Positions 55,060-64,000 of a stretch of 64,000 nt of DNA are shown piece after piece. This DNA is from Pseudomonadota bacterium (GTDB taxonomy: Bacteria; Pseudomonadota; Gammaproteobacteria; Steroidobacterales; Steroidobacteraceae). Every line of letters begins with the position of its first letter. Positions within the stretch are counted from its first letter, which is position 1. Location: assembly GCA_021808195.1 (NCBI GenBank), contig JAKBCE010000008.1, forward strand, positions 70,538-134,537, in the 5' to 3' direction. A model generated the notes under the pieces. The model searched no databases, was not told the DNA's origin, and worked only from the letters and a program-made list of their open reading frames with translations. Both the position numbers and the translations under genes were made by a program.

Positions 55060-56646
55060 TTAGAGTGCGTGTTCGCGGGTCTCGCGAAAAACGATCTGCG
55101 GCCAGCGCTCGATCGTCAGTTCCAGGTTCACCCGCGAGCTCGCCAGATACACCGGCGCGCCGCTGTGATCGAGCGCCAGCTGCTCGTAGACACGCGCGCG
55201 GAACTCCTCGAGCTTGCGCGCGTCCTCGCAGGCAACCCACCGCGCCGTGTACACGTTCACCGGCTCGAACGCGCAGGCGACGCCGTACTCGTCCTGCAGA
55301 CGAAACGCCACCACCTCGAACTGCAGTTGGCCGACTGCGCCCAGGATCAGGTCATTATTGCGCAGCGGCTTAAACAGCTGCGTGGCGCCCTCCTCGCAGA
55401 GCTGCGCGAGACCCTTGTGCAACGCCTTCATCTTCAGCGGATCCTTCAGCACCGCGCGGCGGAAGATCTCCGGGGCAAAGTTCGGAATGCCAGTGAACAC
55501 CAGCCGCTCGCCCTCGGTGAAGGTGTCACCGATGTTGATGGTGCCGTGGTTGTGCAGACCGATGATGTCGCCGGCAAATGCCTCCTCGGCGTGCTCGCGT
55601 TCGGCGGCCATGAACGTCAACGCATCGGCGATGCGTACCTCCTTGCCGAGGCGCACGTGATGCAGCCGCATGCCGCGGCTGTAGCGGCCCGAGCACAGGC
55701 GCAGGAACGCAATGCGGTCGCGATGGCCCGGATCCATGTTGGCCTGGATCTTGAACACGAAGCCCGAGAGCGCCGGTTCGAGTGGATCGACCTGCCGCTC
55801 GCGTGCGCTGCGCGGCAGCGGGCCCGGCGCATGCTGCGCGAAGGCCGCGAGTAACTCCTCGATGCCGAAGTTGTTGATCGCCGAGCCGAAGAACACCGGC
55901 GTCTGCCGCCCGGCGCGATAGGCCTGCGGATCGAACGGTGCGCTCGCGCCGCGCACCAGCTCGATCTCCTCGCGCACCGCGGCCGCTTCGGCGCCGAGGA
56001 ACTCCTCGGCCGCCTCGCTCGCCAGGCCATCGATCGCCTGGTTCTCCCCGCGCCGGCCGCGCTCGGCGGCCGAATACACGTACAGCCGGTCCTCGAGCAG
56101 GTGATAGATGCCACGCAGCGCCCGACCCATACCGATCGGCCAGGTCACCGGCGCGGTGCGGATGCCGAGCACCCGCTCGATCTCATCGAGCAGGTCGATC
56201 GGCGAGCGCCCCTCACGATCGAGTTTGTTGATGAATGTCATGATCGGCGTGTCGCGCAGCCGACAGACCTCCATCAGCTTGATGGTGCGCTCCTCGACGC
56301 CCTTGGCGCAGTCGATCACCATCAGCGCCGAATCGACGGCGGTGAGCGTGCGATAGGTATCCTCGGAGAAGTCCTCGTGACCTGGCGTGTCGAGCAGGTT
56401 CACGATGCACTCCCCGTAGGGAAACTGCATCACCGAGGAGGTCACGGAGATGCCGCGCTGCTGCTCGAGGCGCATCCAGTCCGAGGTGGCGTGGCGGGCG
56501 GCCTTGCGGCCCTTGACGGTGCCGGCCATCTGGATCGCGCCGCCGAACAGCAGCAGCTTCTCAGTGAGCGTGGTCTTGCCCGCGTCCGGATGCGAGATGA
56601 TGGCAAACGTGCGCCGTCTGCGCACTTCGGCAGTGAGGTCACTCAT
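55060..56646 (-). CDS. prfC: Peptide chain release factor 3
   Basis: 528 residues. GTPase motifs: [20 protein letters not shown] near residues 17-36, [16 protein letters not shown] and NKLDREGR. The stretch [20 protein letters not shown] is characteristic of RF3. It recycles RF1/RF2 from the ribosome. The start codon lies 12 bases after the rimI stop. It is the last gene of a pssA-udg-rimI-prfC run on the minus strand. Confidence 0.97.
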   Translation of the reverse strand: MSDLTAEVRRRRTFAIISHPDAGKTTLTEKLLLFGGAIQMAGTVKGRKAARHATSDWMRLEQQRGISVTSSVMQFPYGECIVNLLDTPGHEDFSEDTYRTLTAVDSALMVIDCAKGVEERTIKLMEVCRLRDTPIMTFINKLDREGRSPIDLLDEIERVLGIRTAPVTWPIGMGRALRGIYHLLEDRLYVYSAAERGRRGENQAIDGLASEAAEEFLGAEAAAVREEIELVRGASAPFDPQAYRAGRQTPVFFGSAINNFGIEELLAAFAQHAPGPLPRSARERQVDPLEPALSGFVFKIQANMDPGHRDRIAFLRLCSGRYSRGMRLHHVRLGKEVRIADALTFMAAEREHAEEAFAGDIIGLHNHGTINIGDTFTEGERLVFTGIPNFAPEIFRRAVLKDPLKMKALHKGLAQLCEEGATQLFKPLRNNDLILGAVGQLQFEVVAFRLQDEYGVACAFEPVNVYTARWVACEDARKLEEFRARVYEQLALDHSGAPVYLASSRVNLELTIERWPQIVFRETREHAL

Positions 56647-56658
56647 GGATCGGTGTTA

Positions 56659-57156
56659 TCAGGTGTCAGCGGCGCGGCGCGCGCGCACGGTCAGTTTCAA
56701 CACACAGGCGTCTTCGCGGCCGTTGACCGCCTGGTAATAGCCGCGGCGCATGCCGACCTGCTCGAAGCCGAGCGCGCGGTACAGCGCAAGCGCAACGGTG
56801 TTCGAGGGCCGTACCTCGAGGAACGCCTCGGTCATCCCGGCCGCCGCGCCCTGCTCGAGCAGGTGCTCGAGCACTCGCCGGCCATGGCCGCGGCCGCGCT
56901 CGGCCTCGGCGATGCAGAGATTCAGCACGTGCATCTCGCCTGCGCCCATGCTCATCACGCCGTAACCGCAGATCTGCTCGGCGATGGTGAGCACGCGGCA
57001 CAAGTACCCCACCCGCAGGCAGTCGCGAAAGATCCCCGCGCTCCAGGGGAAGTCGTAAGCAGCCCGCTCGATGGCGAACACCTCCGCGACATCGGGTGCT
57101 GCCATCGGGCGGATCGCCGCCGGCGTCGGCTTCAGTAGCTCAGGGGCGGTGGCCAT
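56659..57156 (-). CDS. rimI: Ribosomal-protein-alanine N-acetyltransferase
   Basis: 165 residues. GNAT fold: MAAPDVAEVFAIERAAYDFP, the acetyl-CoA loop AEAERGRGHGRRVLEHLLEQ, and EVRPSNTVALALYRALGFEQ. RimI acetylates the N-terminus of ribosomal protein S18. Start at 57156, overlapping the glycosylase end by 17 bases. The usual neighbour tsaB is absent here; the glycosylase gene takes the upstream position. Confidence 0.9.
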   Translation of the reverse strand: MATAPELLKPTPAAIRPMAAPDVAEVFAIERAAYDFPWSAGIFRDCLRVGYLCRVLTIAEQICGYGVMSMGAGEMHVLNLCIAEAERGRGHGRRVLEHLLEQGAAAGMTEAFLEVRPSNTVALALYRALGFEQVGMRRGYYQAVNGREDACVLKLTVRARRAADT

Positions 57157-57907
57157 CGTTCGGTCCGGTGGGGCTCGATTGTGCGAAGACGCTGCGCGCA
57201 AATTGTAAATCTTCCCATGCCTTGCGCTTATCCGCAGGCGAGCGCAGCAAATAAGCCGGATGATACGTCACCACGAGCGGCACGTTGCGCTCGCCGAAGT
57301 GATGCACCCGCCCGCGCAATCGGCCGAGCGGCGCATCGGTGCCGAGCAGGTTCTGCGCCGCGATCCGCCCGACTGCAAGCAACAGGCGCGGCCGCACCAG
57401 CTCGATCTGCCGGTGCAGGTACGGCAGGCACGCGGCAACCTCCTCAGGTCGCGGGTCGCGGTTGCCCGGCGGGCGGCTCTTCAGAATGTTGGCGATGTAG
57501 ACCGTGGTGGCGCGGCTGAGGTCGATTGCCCGCAGCATCGCATCGAGCAGCTGGCCGGCCCGGCCGACGAACGGCTCACCGCGCCGGTCCTCCTCCGCAC
57601 CCGGCGCCTCACCGATCACCATCCACTCGGCATGCGGATTGCCCACCCCGAACACGGTCTGGGTGCGTGACTGGTGCAGCGCGCAGCGCGTGCAGGCGCT
57701 CACTTCGGCCCGCAGTGCTTCCCAAGCGTCGGGGGCCGCCTCGCGGCACCGGTCCGCAGTGGGCGACGCATCCGGCGCCGGGCCGATCACCGCCGCACGA
57801 TCCGGTGGGTCCTGCGCCGCCGCCGGCGCGGCCACCGCCACCCGCGCAACCCAGCGATCGATACCGATCGCCTCGAGGTACTGGGCGCGCCGAGTCCCCG
57901 GCATCAT
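57140..57907 (-). CDS. Uracil-DNA glycosylase, family 4-like, with one cluster cysteine replaced
   Basis: 255 residues. An N-terminal extension of about 70 residues, then the cluster motif [20 protein letters not shown] (Cys72, Cys75), catalytic [20 protein letters not shown] near 99-118, and [15 protein letters not shown]. Family 4 enzymes have four cysteine ligands. Here the third, normally Cys in KCRPPGNR, is Ser144 (AGC codon), while Cys160 remains. The enzyme excises uracil from DNA. Start at 57907 in an ATGA overlap with pssA. Confidence 0.88.
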   Translation of the reverse strand: MMPGTRRAQYLEAIGIDRWVARVAVAAPAAAQDPPDRAAVIGPAPDASPTADRCREAAPDAWEALRAEVSACTRCALHQSRTQTVFGVGNPHAEWMVIGEAPGAEEDRRGEPFVGRAGQLLDAMLRAIDLSRATTVYIANILKSRPPGNRDPRPEEVAACLPYLHRQIELVRPRLLLAVGRIAAQNLLGTDAPLGRLRGRVHHFGERNVPLVVTYHPAYLLRSPADKRKAWEDLQFARSVFAQSSPTGPNDGHRP

Positions 57908-58722
57908 TCGCCGTGCTGCTCCCGCCGCGCCGGACGCCGGCGGCGGCGCAGGCGGCGCCACAGCCACAGCAGCGGGGCCGACAGCGCGTAGCCACCAAAG
58001 ATCAGCAGCAGGATCAGCGGCGGATCGCTCGCGATCAGGACAAAGGCGAGCGGCACGAACAGCAGGTAAATGAACCGGATCGGCCCGTCGAAGTCGATTT
58101 TCTTGAAGCTGAAGAAACTGAAGCGACTGACCATCAGCGCCCCGGCGAGCGCGGTCACGGTAAAGGCCACGATCAAGCCGGTCAAACCGGGCTCGCGCCA
58201 CTGGCTGGAGACCCACACGAAGCCCGCCACGGTGGCGGCCGCCGACGGGCTGGGTAGGCCTTCGAAATAACGCTTGTCGACCGTGGCGGTACGCACGTTG
58301 AAGCGCGCGAGACGCAGTGCAGCGGCCACCGCGTAGAAGAAGCACGCCAGCCAGCCGAACCGGCCCCAGGCCCGACCATACTCGGCGATGCGCACCACGC
58401 CCCACTGATACGCGACGATGGCGGGCGCCAGGCCGAAGGAAACCATGTCCGAGAGACTGTCGTACTCCTTGCCGAAGGCGCTCTCGGTCCGCGTCAGGCG
58501 CGCAATGCGCCCATCGAGCGAATCGAACACCATGGCGATGAACACCGCCATGCCCGCCGGCGCGAAGTGCTTGTCGATGGCGGCGACGATGGCGTAGAAG
58601 CCCGAGAACAGGCTCGCCGTGGTGAGCAGATTCGGCAGCAGGTAAAAACCCCGGCGCGGGCGGCGCAGCGCGTGCGCCTCGGCGGCGGACGGCTCGCTCT
58701 CGGTGCTCGGACTGTCATTCAT
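57904..58722 (-). CDS. pssA: CDP-diacylglycerol--serine O-phosphatidyltransferase
   Basis: 272 residues, with eight or so hydrophobic segments. The CDP-alcohol phosphotransferase motif reads [20 protein letters not shown] followed by YDSLSD, giving the D-x2-D-G-x2-A-R...G-x3-D-x3-D pattern. The region [20 protein letters not shown] and ARFNVR are typical of the membrane PssA type. It makes phosphatidylserine, the precursor of phosphatidylethanolamine. Divergent from proS. The Arg-rich C-terminal end overlaps the glycosylase start. Confidence 0.92.
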   Translation of the reverse strand: MNDSPSTESEPSAAEAHALRRPRRGFYLLPNLLTTASLFSGFYAIVAAIDKHFAPAGMAVFIAMVFDSLDGRIARLTRTESAFGKEYDSLSDMVSFGLAPAIVAYQWGVVRIAEYGRAWGRFGWLACFFYAVAAALRLARFNVRTATVDKRYFEGLPSPSAAATVAGFVWVSSQWREPGLTGLIVAFTVTALAGALMVSRFSFFSFKKIDFDGPIRFIYLLFVPLAFVLIASDPPLILLLIFGGYALSAPLLWLWRRLRRRRRPARREQHGE

Positions 58723-58770
58723 GGCAGGGGCGCTTCTGGGCGATCCAATCGGGCATTTCAGGGCGACATC

Positions 58771-58798
58771 TTATCAGCTCGCGCGCAGCTGTTATGAT
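58771..58798 (+). promoter_or_regulatory. proS: Putative proS promoter
   Basis: TTATCA (58771-58776) and TATGAT (58793-58798) with a 16-base spacer, 30 bases upstream of the chosen proS ATG. It matches the sigma-70 consensus at 4 of 6 and 5 of 6 positions. Position in the divergent gap supports it. Confidence 0.45.
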
Positions 58799-58828
58799 GG
58801 ACGCTTCCCTTTGGCCAAGATGCGCGTC

Positions 58829-60547
58829 ATGAGGCTCTCGCAGTATCCGATCCAGACCACCAAGGAAACCCCCGCCGAGGCGGAGATCGTCAGCCACCAG
58901 CTGATGCTGCGCGCCGGCCTCATCCGCCGCCTCGCCTCGGGGCTGTACAGCTGGCTGCCGATGGGGCTGCGCACGCTGCGCAAGGCCGAGGCTATCATCC
59001 GCGAAGAGATGAACCGCTCCGGGGCGCTCGAGCTGCTGATGCCGGTGGTGCAGCCGGCGGAGCTGTGGCAGGAGTCCGGTCGCTGGGGCGAGTACGGCCC
59101 GGAGCTGCTGCGCCTGAAGGACCGTCACGAGCGCGATTTCGTCACCGGCCCGACGCACGAGGAGGTGATCACCGACATCGCGCGGCGCGAGCTGCAGAGC
59201 TACCGCCAGCTGCCGGTGAACTTCTACCAGATCCAGACGAAATTCCGCGATGAGATCCGGCCGCGCTTCGGCGTGATGCGCGCGCGCGAGTTCATCATGA
59301 AGGATGCCTATTCCTTCCATGCCGATGAGGCCTCGCTTGCCGCCGGCTACCGGCTGATGCACGAAACCTATACGCGCATCTTCACCCGCATGGGGCTCGA
59401 TTTCCGCGCCGTGCGCGCCGACTCCGGTCCGATCGGCGGGGACGTGTCGCAGGAATTTCATGTCCTGGCGAGTTCGGGCGAGGACGCCATCGTGTTCTCC
59501 GATGCCGATGAGTACGCCGCCAACATTGAAGCGGCCGAGGCGCTGGCGCCGACGCTTGCCCGCCCGGCGCCGGCCGAACCGCTCAGACGCGTGTCGACCC
59601 CAGGGGCCAAAACGATCGAGGCGCTTGCGCGCATGCTGGCCGTCGAGCCGGCGCGCTGCCTGAAAACGCTGCTCGTCGAGGGCGATGGGCAAGGCGAGGC
59701 GTCGGTGGTGGCGCTGGTGCTGCGCGGCGACCATGAGTTGAATGCCACCAAGGCGCAGCGCCTGGCGGGGGTGGCAAGTCCGCTGCGCCTCGCCAGCGCC
59801 GAGCGCATCGAGCGCGCCACCGGCAGCGAGATCGGCTACATCGGCCCGATGGGACTGAAATGCCGCCTGTATGTCGATCACAGCGCGCTCGCGGTCGCTG
59901 ATTTCGTCTGCGGCGCGAATGAGAAAGACATGCACTTGAGCGGCGTGAACTGGGACCGCGACGTGCAGGGGTATGTGCCGGCCGACCTGCGCAACGTCCT
60001 CGAGGGGGATCCGAGCCCGAGCGGCCGGGGTCGGCTGAAGCTCGCCCGCGGCATCGAGGTCGGACATATTTTCCAGCTCGGCCGCAAGTACAGCGAGGCC
60101 ATGCACGCGGTGGTGCTCGATGAGTCGGGCCAGGAAATCACCGTCCTGATGGGCTGTTACGGCATTGGCGTGACGCGCGTCGTGGCAGCGGCCATCGAAC
60201 AGAATCACGATGCGCGCGGCATCATCTGGCCGGAGCCCCTGGCACCGTTTCAGGTGGTGCTGGTGAGCCTCGCGGCGCAGAAGGCGCCGCACGTGCGCGC
60301 GGCGGCCGATCGGCTCTATACCGAACTCACGGCCGCGGGCATAGAGGTTCTCTACGACGACCGGGATGCACGCCCGGGGGTGAAGTTCGCCGACGCGGAG
60401 CTGCTCGGCATCCCGCACCGGGTGGTGATCGCCGAGCGGGGGCTCGCAGCCGGCCGCCTGGAATACCGGCATCGACGCGACAGTGAGAGCAGCGAATTCC
60501 CAGCCGATGAGGCGCTTGCGTTCATCCGCCAGCGACTGGGCCGCTAA
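58829..60547 (+). CDS. proS: Prolyl-tRNA synthetase
   Basis: 572 residues. Class II signatures: [20 protein letters not shown] near the N-terminus, motif 2 [20 protein letters not shown], and a YbaK-like editing insertion of about 180 residues between [20 protein letters not shown] and the motif 3 region [20 protein letters not shown]. The ATG at 58829 gives MRLSQYP, matching the family; an ATG three codons earlier is possible. The lytic transglycosylase gene overlaps its 3' end. Confidence 0.97.
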   Translation: MRLSQYPIQTTKETPAEAEIVSHQLMLRAGLIRRLASGLYSWLPMGLRTLRKAEAIIREEMNRSGALELLMPVVQPAELWQESGRWGEYGPELLRLKDRHERDFVTGPTHEEVITDIARRELQSYRQLPVNFYQIQTKFRDEIRPRFGVMRAREFIMKDAYSFHADEASLAAGYRLMHETYTRIFTRMGLDFRAVRADSGPIGGDVSQEFHVLASSGEDAIVFSDADEYAANIEAAEALAPTLARPAPAEPLRRVSTPGAKTIEALARMLAVEPARCLKTLLVEGDGQGEASVVALVLRGDHELNATKAQRLAGVASPLRLASAERIERATGSEIGYIGPMGLKCRLYVDHSALAVADFVCGANEKDMHLSGVNWDRDVQGYVPADLRNVLEGDPSPSGRGRLKLARGIEVGHIFQLGRKYSEAMHAVVLDESGQEITVLMGCYGIGVTRVVAAAIEQNHDARGIIWPEPLAPFQVVLVSLAAQKAPHVRAAADRLYTELTAAGIEVLYDDRDARPGVKFADAELLGIPHRVVIAERGLAAGRLEYRHRRDSESSEFPADEALAFIRQRLGR

Positions 60548-61166
60548 GGCGGTCCCGGCGCTGCTCGCCCTGCTCGCCCTGACGGTCGGGGCGCGCGCGC
60601 ACGCGGCCGGCCAGCGCGATCCGGCGCTGCGGCCGATCGTGCAGCACGCCATCGCGCAGGCCCAGTGCTTCCTCGATCGATACGACGCGGCGGTCTGGTA
60701 CACGCTGATGGAGCCGCGCCTCTCCCGCTACGTACACGACCCGGCCGAGCGGCTGAATATCCTGCGGCAGGTGTACTGCGTGACGCATCAGCCGGGCGTG
60801 GCGAAAGTGCCCCCGGGCCTGGTGCTCGCCGTGATGCAGGTGGAAAGTGACTTCAACCGCTGGGCGGTCTCGGCGAGCGGCGCCGTCGGGCTGATGCAGG
60901 TGATGCCCTACTGGCCCGAGCGGCTCGGCATGCAGCGCTACGAACTGGTGCACGTATCGGCCAACATCCGCATGGGCTGCGCGATCCTGCGCTATTACCT
61001 GCAGAGCACGCACGATGACGTGCGCCTGGCGCTCGAGGAGTACAACGGCAGCGTCGGGCGGCACTTCTACCCCGACCGGGTGCTCACGGCCTGGGAGAAC
61101 TGGAGCGGCGCGGATGATCTGGGCTTCCCGGTGCGCGCCCGCCAGCCCGATCCGGCCGCCCGCTAG
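60507..61166 (+). CDS. Lytic transglycosylase (SLT domain)
   Basis: 219 residues. A signal peptide ([17 protein letters not shown]) precedes a helical region and the transglycosylase core [20 protein letters not shown] / [11 protein letters not shown], with the catalytic Glu in QVESDF, then [20 protein letters not shown]. It cleaves peptidoglycan, forming 1,6-anhydromuropeptides. The ATG at 60507 overlaps proS by 41 bases; a GTG at 60483 would lengthen the n-region. Convergent and touching the acyP stop. Confidence 0.88.
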   Translation: MRRLRSSASDWAAKAVPALLALLALTVGARAHAAGQRDPALRPIVQHAIAQAQCFLDRYDAAVWYTLMEPRLSRYVHDPAERLNILRQVYCVTHQPGVAKVPPGLVLAVMQVESDFNRWAVSASGAVGLMQVMPYWPERLGMQRYELVHVSANIRMGCAILRYYLQSTHDDVRLALEEYNGSVGRHFYPDRVLTAWENWSGADDLGFPVRARQPDPAAR

Positions 61167-61442
61167 TCAGGCAGTCGCAAAGCCCTGCGGGGGCCGCTCG
61201 GCATGCTGCGGCGCATCGCTCACCTGCACCGCCTCGACCCGGCTTGCCGCCGAGCCTTCCCACAGCCAGTCGATGAACTCGCGCACCGCGGAACTCTCGC
61301 CACAGGCGAGCACCTCCACCCGGCCATCGGGCAGGTTGCGCGCATAGCCGCTCACCCCGAGCTCGCGCGCCTGCCGCTGGCAGGTGGCCCGATAGAACAC
61401 CCCCTGCACGCGGCCGGAGACCAGACACTTCTTGCACACCAT
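61167..61442 (-). CDS. acyP: Acylphosphatase
   Basis: 91 residues, the standard size. [20 protein letters not shown] carries the phosphate-binding loop and catalytic Arg; [17 protein letters not shown] carries the catalytic Asn. It hydrolyses acyl phosphates such as acetyl phosphate. No Shine-Dalgarno sequence precedes the ATG at 61442. TATATT ends six bases before it, so a leaderless transcript is likely. Its stop abuts that of the transglycosylase gene. Confidence 0.93.
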   Translation of the reverse strand: MVCKKCLVSGRVQGVFYRATCQRQARELGVSGYARNLPDGRVEVLACGESSAVREFIDWLWEGSAASRVEAVQVSDAPQHAERPPQGFATA

Positions 61443-61448
61443 GGATTC

Positions 61449-61454
61449 AATATA
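61449..61454 (-). promoter_or_regulatory. acyP: -10-like box six bases before acyP
   Basis: Minus-strand TATATT, six bases before the acyP ATG. Transcription would start at or next to the start codon. No -35 hexamer was clear. Confidence 0.35.
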
Positions 61455-61460
61455 CGCTAA

Positions 61461-62093
<633 letters not shown>

Positions 62094-62107
62094 GCCCCCA
62101 GCGTCGC

Positions 62108-62809
62108 TCAAGCGCGGCCGCTGCGCGCGAGCACTTCGCGGATGAACGGCACGGTCAGGCGGCGCTGTGCGGCGAGCGCCGCCTCATCGAGCTCATCGAG
62201 CAGGGCGTACAACCGGCGCATGTCGCGAGGGTAGCGTCGCTGCAACCAGCGGGAGGTCTCCTCAGGCAACTCGAGCCCGCGCAGCCGGGCGCGCAACCGC
62301 AGCGCTTCTTGCTGCTCCGCCTCATCGAGCGCCCGCAGTTGGAACACCGCGGCGGCGGCGCAGCGCGAACCGAGATCGGCAAGCGCCCAGCGGATGAGCG
62401 CCGGCGGCGTACGCGCACCGAGCAGCAACGCGCCGCCCCGCTCGGCCGCTTCGCGCACCAGCGTAAAGAGGGCACGCTCCCACTCGATCTGCCCGAGCAC
62501 GGCATCGAGCTCATCGAGCCCGAGGCAGTCGAGTTCGGGCAGTCCGCCGAGCACCTCGGTGCCGAGGTGCGCCAGTTCCCCGAGCGGCAGGTATCCGGCG
62601 CGCCGCACGCGGCCCGCGGCCGCACAGGTGGCCTGCAGCAGGTGGGTCTTGCCCGCACCCGCAGGACCGCAGAACCAACTCAAGCCCGGCTCCCCGGCGG
62701 CGGCTCGCCGGGCCTGTGCGAGTGCCTCGCCGTTGCGCGCCGGCAGGAAACTCTCGAACACCGCCCGATCCGCGAGGCGCACCCCCAGCGGCAGCTGTTG
62801 CATCGTCAT
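62108..62809 (-). CDS. hda: DnaA regulatory inactivator Hda
   Basis: 233 residues, the same length as E. coli Hda. N-terminal QQLPLGVRL is the clamp-binding motif; Walker A is [16 protein letters not shown], and [20 protein letters not shown] holds Walker B. Hda with the sliding clamp promotes ATP hydrolysis by DnaA to limit initiation. It begins three bases after the pgsA stop. An alternative start at 62803 lies two codons in. Confidence 0.93.
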   Translation of the reverse strand: MTMQQLPLGVRLADRAVFESFLPARNGEALAQARRAAAGEPGLSWFCGPAGAGKTHLLQATCAAAGRVRRAGYLPLGELAHLGTEVLGGLPELDCLGLDELDAVLGQIEWERALFTLVREAAERGGALLLGARTPPALIRWALADLGSRCAAAAVFQLRALDEAEQQEALRLRARLRGLELPEETSRWLQRRYPRDMRRLYALLDELDEAALAAQRRLTVPFIREVLARSGRA

Positions 62810-62812
62810 CGC

Positions 62813-63364
62813 TCAGACCGCCTGGCGCGGTGCCGTCCAGGCGCGCCGCGTGAAGGTCACGAGGTAATCGAGGCCCGAGAGCGCAGTCGTCGCCACCACG
62901 ATGTAGGCGAACGCGCGCAGCTCCCCGGCCAGCGGCAGACGCGAGGCGGCCACGAACATCACCCCGGCCAGGTACAACAGCTGGGCTGCGGTGTTGACCT
63001 TGCTGATCACTGTCGGCCGGCCACGCAAGGGTCCGAACCACAGCCGGAAGATGAGCGCCCCAAGCGCGATCATGACATCCCGAGCCACTGCCGCAGCCGT
63101 AACCCACCAGGGCACCAGACCGAGCCATGCGGACTCGACGAACACCACCACGAGCAGCAGTTTGTCGGCCGCCGGATCCAACACCTTGCCGAGCTCGGAG
63201 ATCCAGTTGTAGCGCTTGGCGAGAAAGCCATCGAGTCCGTCGGATACCGCCGCCACCACAAACAGCGCGAGCGCGACCTCATAGCGCCCCGCGTGCAGCG
63301 CGTTCGCCACCGGCCAGATCAACGCCAGCCGGATCAGACAGATCAGGTTGGGGATGTGGCGCAC
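62813..63364 (-). CDS. pgsA: CDP-alcohol phosphatidyltransferase, PgsA-like
   Basis: 183 residues. NLICLIRLALIWPVANALHA, then the catalytic motif SDGLDGFLAKRYNWISELGK followed by VLDPAADK. Membrane segments surround it. It probably makes phosphatidylglycerol phosphate from CDP-diacylglycerol and glycerol 3-phosphate. Between DUF2066 and hda, as in related gammaproteobacteria. A second homologue elsewhere in the genome cannot be excluded. Confidence 0.88.
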   Translation of the reverse strand: MRHIPNLICLIRLALIWPVANALHAGRYEVALALFVVAAVSDGLDGFLAKRYNWISELGKVLDPAADKLLLVVVFVESAWLGLVPWWVTAAAVARDVMIALGALIFRLWFGPLRGRPTVISKVNTAAQLLYLAGVMFVAASRLPLAGELRAFAYIVVATTALSGLDYLVTFTRRAWTAPRQAV

Positions 63365-63367
63365 GGC

Positions 63368-64000
63368 TCAGGGCGGTGGTGCCGCCGCAGCAGGGTTCGA
63401 GGAAGTCTCGGCGCTGCCGGCGGCTGCCGTTGCAGCAGGGCTCTCTGGCGCCGCCGGCGGGGGGATGTACCGATAGGTCAGCATCCCGGCCGCCGTCTGC
63501 GGCTTGAAGCGCGGCGAGCTCGCCAGCATGCGGCTGACGGTGCCCGCACCGCCCCTGGCCCATAGGTCGAAAATCACCGCTGTACCGCTGACGCTCGCAA
63601 CCGTGCTGTGATGCACGCCCGGCACAGCGGCAAGCATGGTTTCGACCCGGGCGTAATCATCGAGTGTCGCGAGGCCCTCGATGCGCACCGGTGTCTCGAC
63701 GACGCCCTCGCCTGGCGCGGCCTGCAGCGCAGGCGCCAACAGGCGCACGGTCGCGTCGATGCCCGTCGTAATCGAGCCGGTGAACTGCCGGGTCATGAAC
63801 GGCGTGATCAGCGTCCAGCGCCAAGTGTCCGGCTGCACCGGGGCGGCGGCCGCGGCGAGCGGCGCCGGTGTGCTCGAGGCGCCGGCTGGCGCCGGTGGCG
63901 GGCTCGCCGCCGTCAGATCTTCGCCGATCAGCAGTTGCTCGGCGCCGAGGTTGTGCACCATGGTGAGCAGCGTCGTCGCCGGCAGCAGCTGCCCGTTGGC
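63368..64000 (-). CDS. DUF2066 domain-containing protein (5' end outside window)
   Basis: The C-terminal 210 residues; the frame stays open to base 64000, so the N-terminus is to the right of the window. It contains TLLTMVHNLGAEQLLIGEDL and PDTWRWTLITPFMTRQFTGS, typical of DUF2066. Two Ala/Pro-rich low-complexity stretches flank the domain, including the C-terminal tail. The function is unknown; such genes usually sit next to hda and pgsA with purM on the other side. Three bases separate its stop from the pgsA start. Confidence 0.85.
   Translation of the reverse strand, partial: ANGQLLPATTLLTMVHNLGAEQLLIGEDLTAASPPPAPAGASSTPAPLAAAAAPVQPDTWRWTLITPFMTRQFTGSITTGIDATVRLLAPALQAAPGEGVVETPVRIEGLATLDDYARVETMLAAVPGVHHSTVASVSGTAVIFDLWARGGAGTVSRMLASSPRFKPQTAAGMLTYRYIPPPAAPESPAATAAAGSAETSSNPAAAAPPP

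Overview
This is a contiguous chromosomal segment from a high-GC Gram-negative bacterium, most likely a gammaproteobacterium near the Xanthomonadales/Nevskiales/Steroidobacterales. That placement is inferred from four things: the DUF2066-pgsA-hda block, LptF/LptG and HolC, cytochrome bo-type oxidase genes, and an S-adenosylhomocysteine riboswitch in front of ahcY. I see no insertion sequence, prophage, CRISPR array, rRNA or tRNA. Coding density is high, and many neighbours are coupled by ATGA stop/start overlaps.

Layout. 1-6.0 kb: the 3' end of xylose isomerase, an arginase/ornithine cyclodeaminase pair divergent from an Lrp/AsnC regulator with a perfect inverted repeat between them, then ddl, a glutathione S-transferase and rdgC. 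6.2-11.2 kb: a DMT transporter and cyoABCD, with no cyoE beside it. 11.2-19.1 kb: a large winged-helix/NB-ARC regulator divergent from a secreted protein of unknown function, gph, a methyltransferase, a 636-base intergenic stretch holding an orphan LexA-like box, a lipoprotein and a 67-residue Myb/SANT-like protein. 19.3-30.2 kb: a long minus-strand one-carbon block. It runs fghA, fdsG, fdsB, fdsA, fdhD, fdsD, adenosine kinase, metK and ahcY, with a clear SAH riboswitch between metK and ahcY. It joins S-formylglutathione hydrolysis and NAD-linked formate oxidation to the activated methyl cycle.

30.4-37.9 kb: a complete YbhGFSR-like export system (outer-membrane factor, two ABC-2 permeases, a double-ATPase subunit, an HlyD adaptor) divergent from a CecR-like TetR regulator. 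37.9-44.1 kb: an IclR regulator, a rhomboid protease and a Gld-type ABC cluster (GldA, GldF, GldG, DUF4340). 44.1-51.2 kb: lptF/lptG and pepA-holC-valS. 51.2-54.7 kb: a three-gene operon of a sulfotransferase, a UPF0104 membrane protein and a POTRA-less Omp85 barrel, the best candidate here for an undescribed envelope function. 55.1-64 kb: prfC, rimI, a family-4-like uracil-DNA glycosylase with one substituted cluster cysteine, pssA, proS, a lytic transglycosylase, acyP, wrbA, hda, pgsA and a truncated DUF2066 gene.

At least five genes have a -10-like hexamer 6-8 bases before the start codon and no clear Shine-Dalgarno sequence, which suggests leaderless mRNAs. Most functional calls rest on conserved motifs read directly from the translations. 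Start sites were chosen by ribosome-binding sites, operon overlaps and family N-termini.
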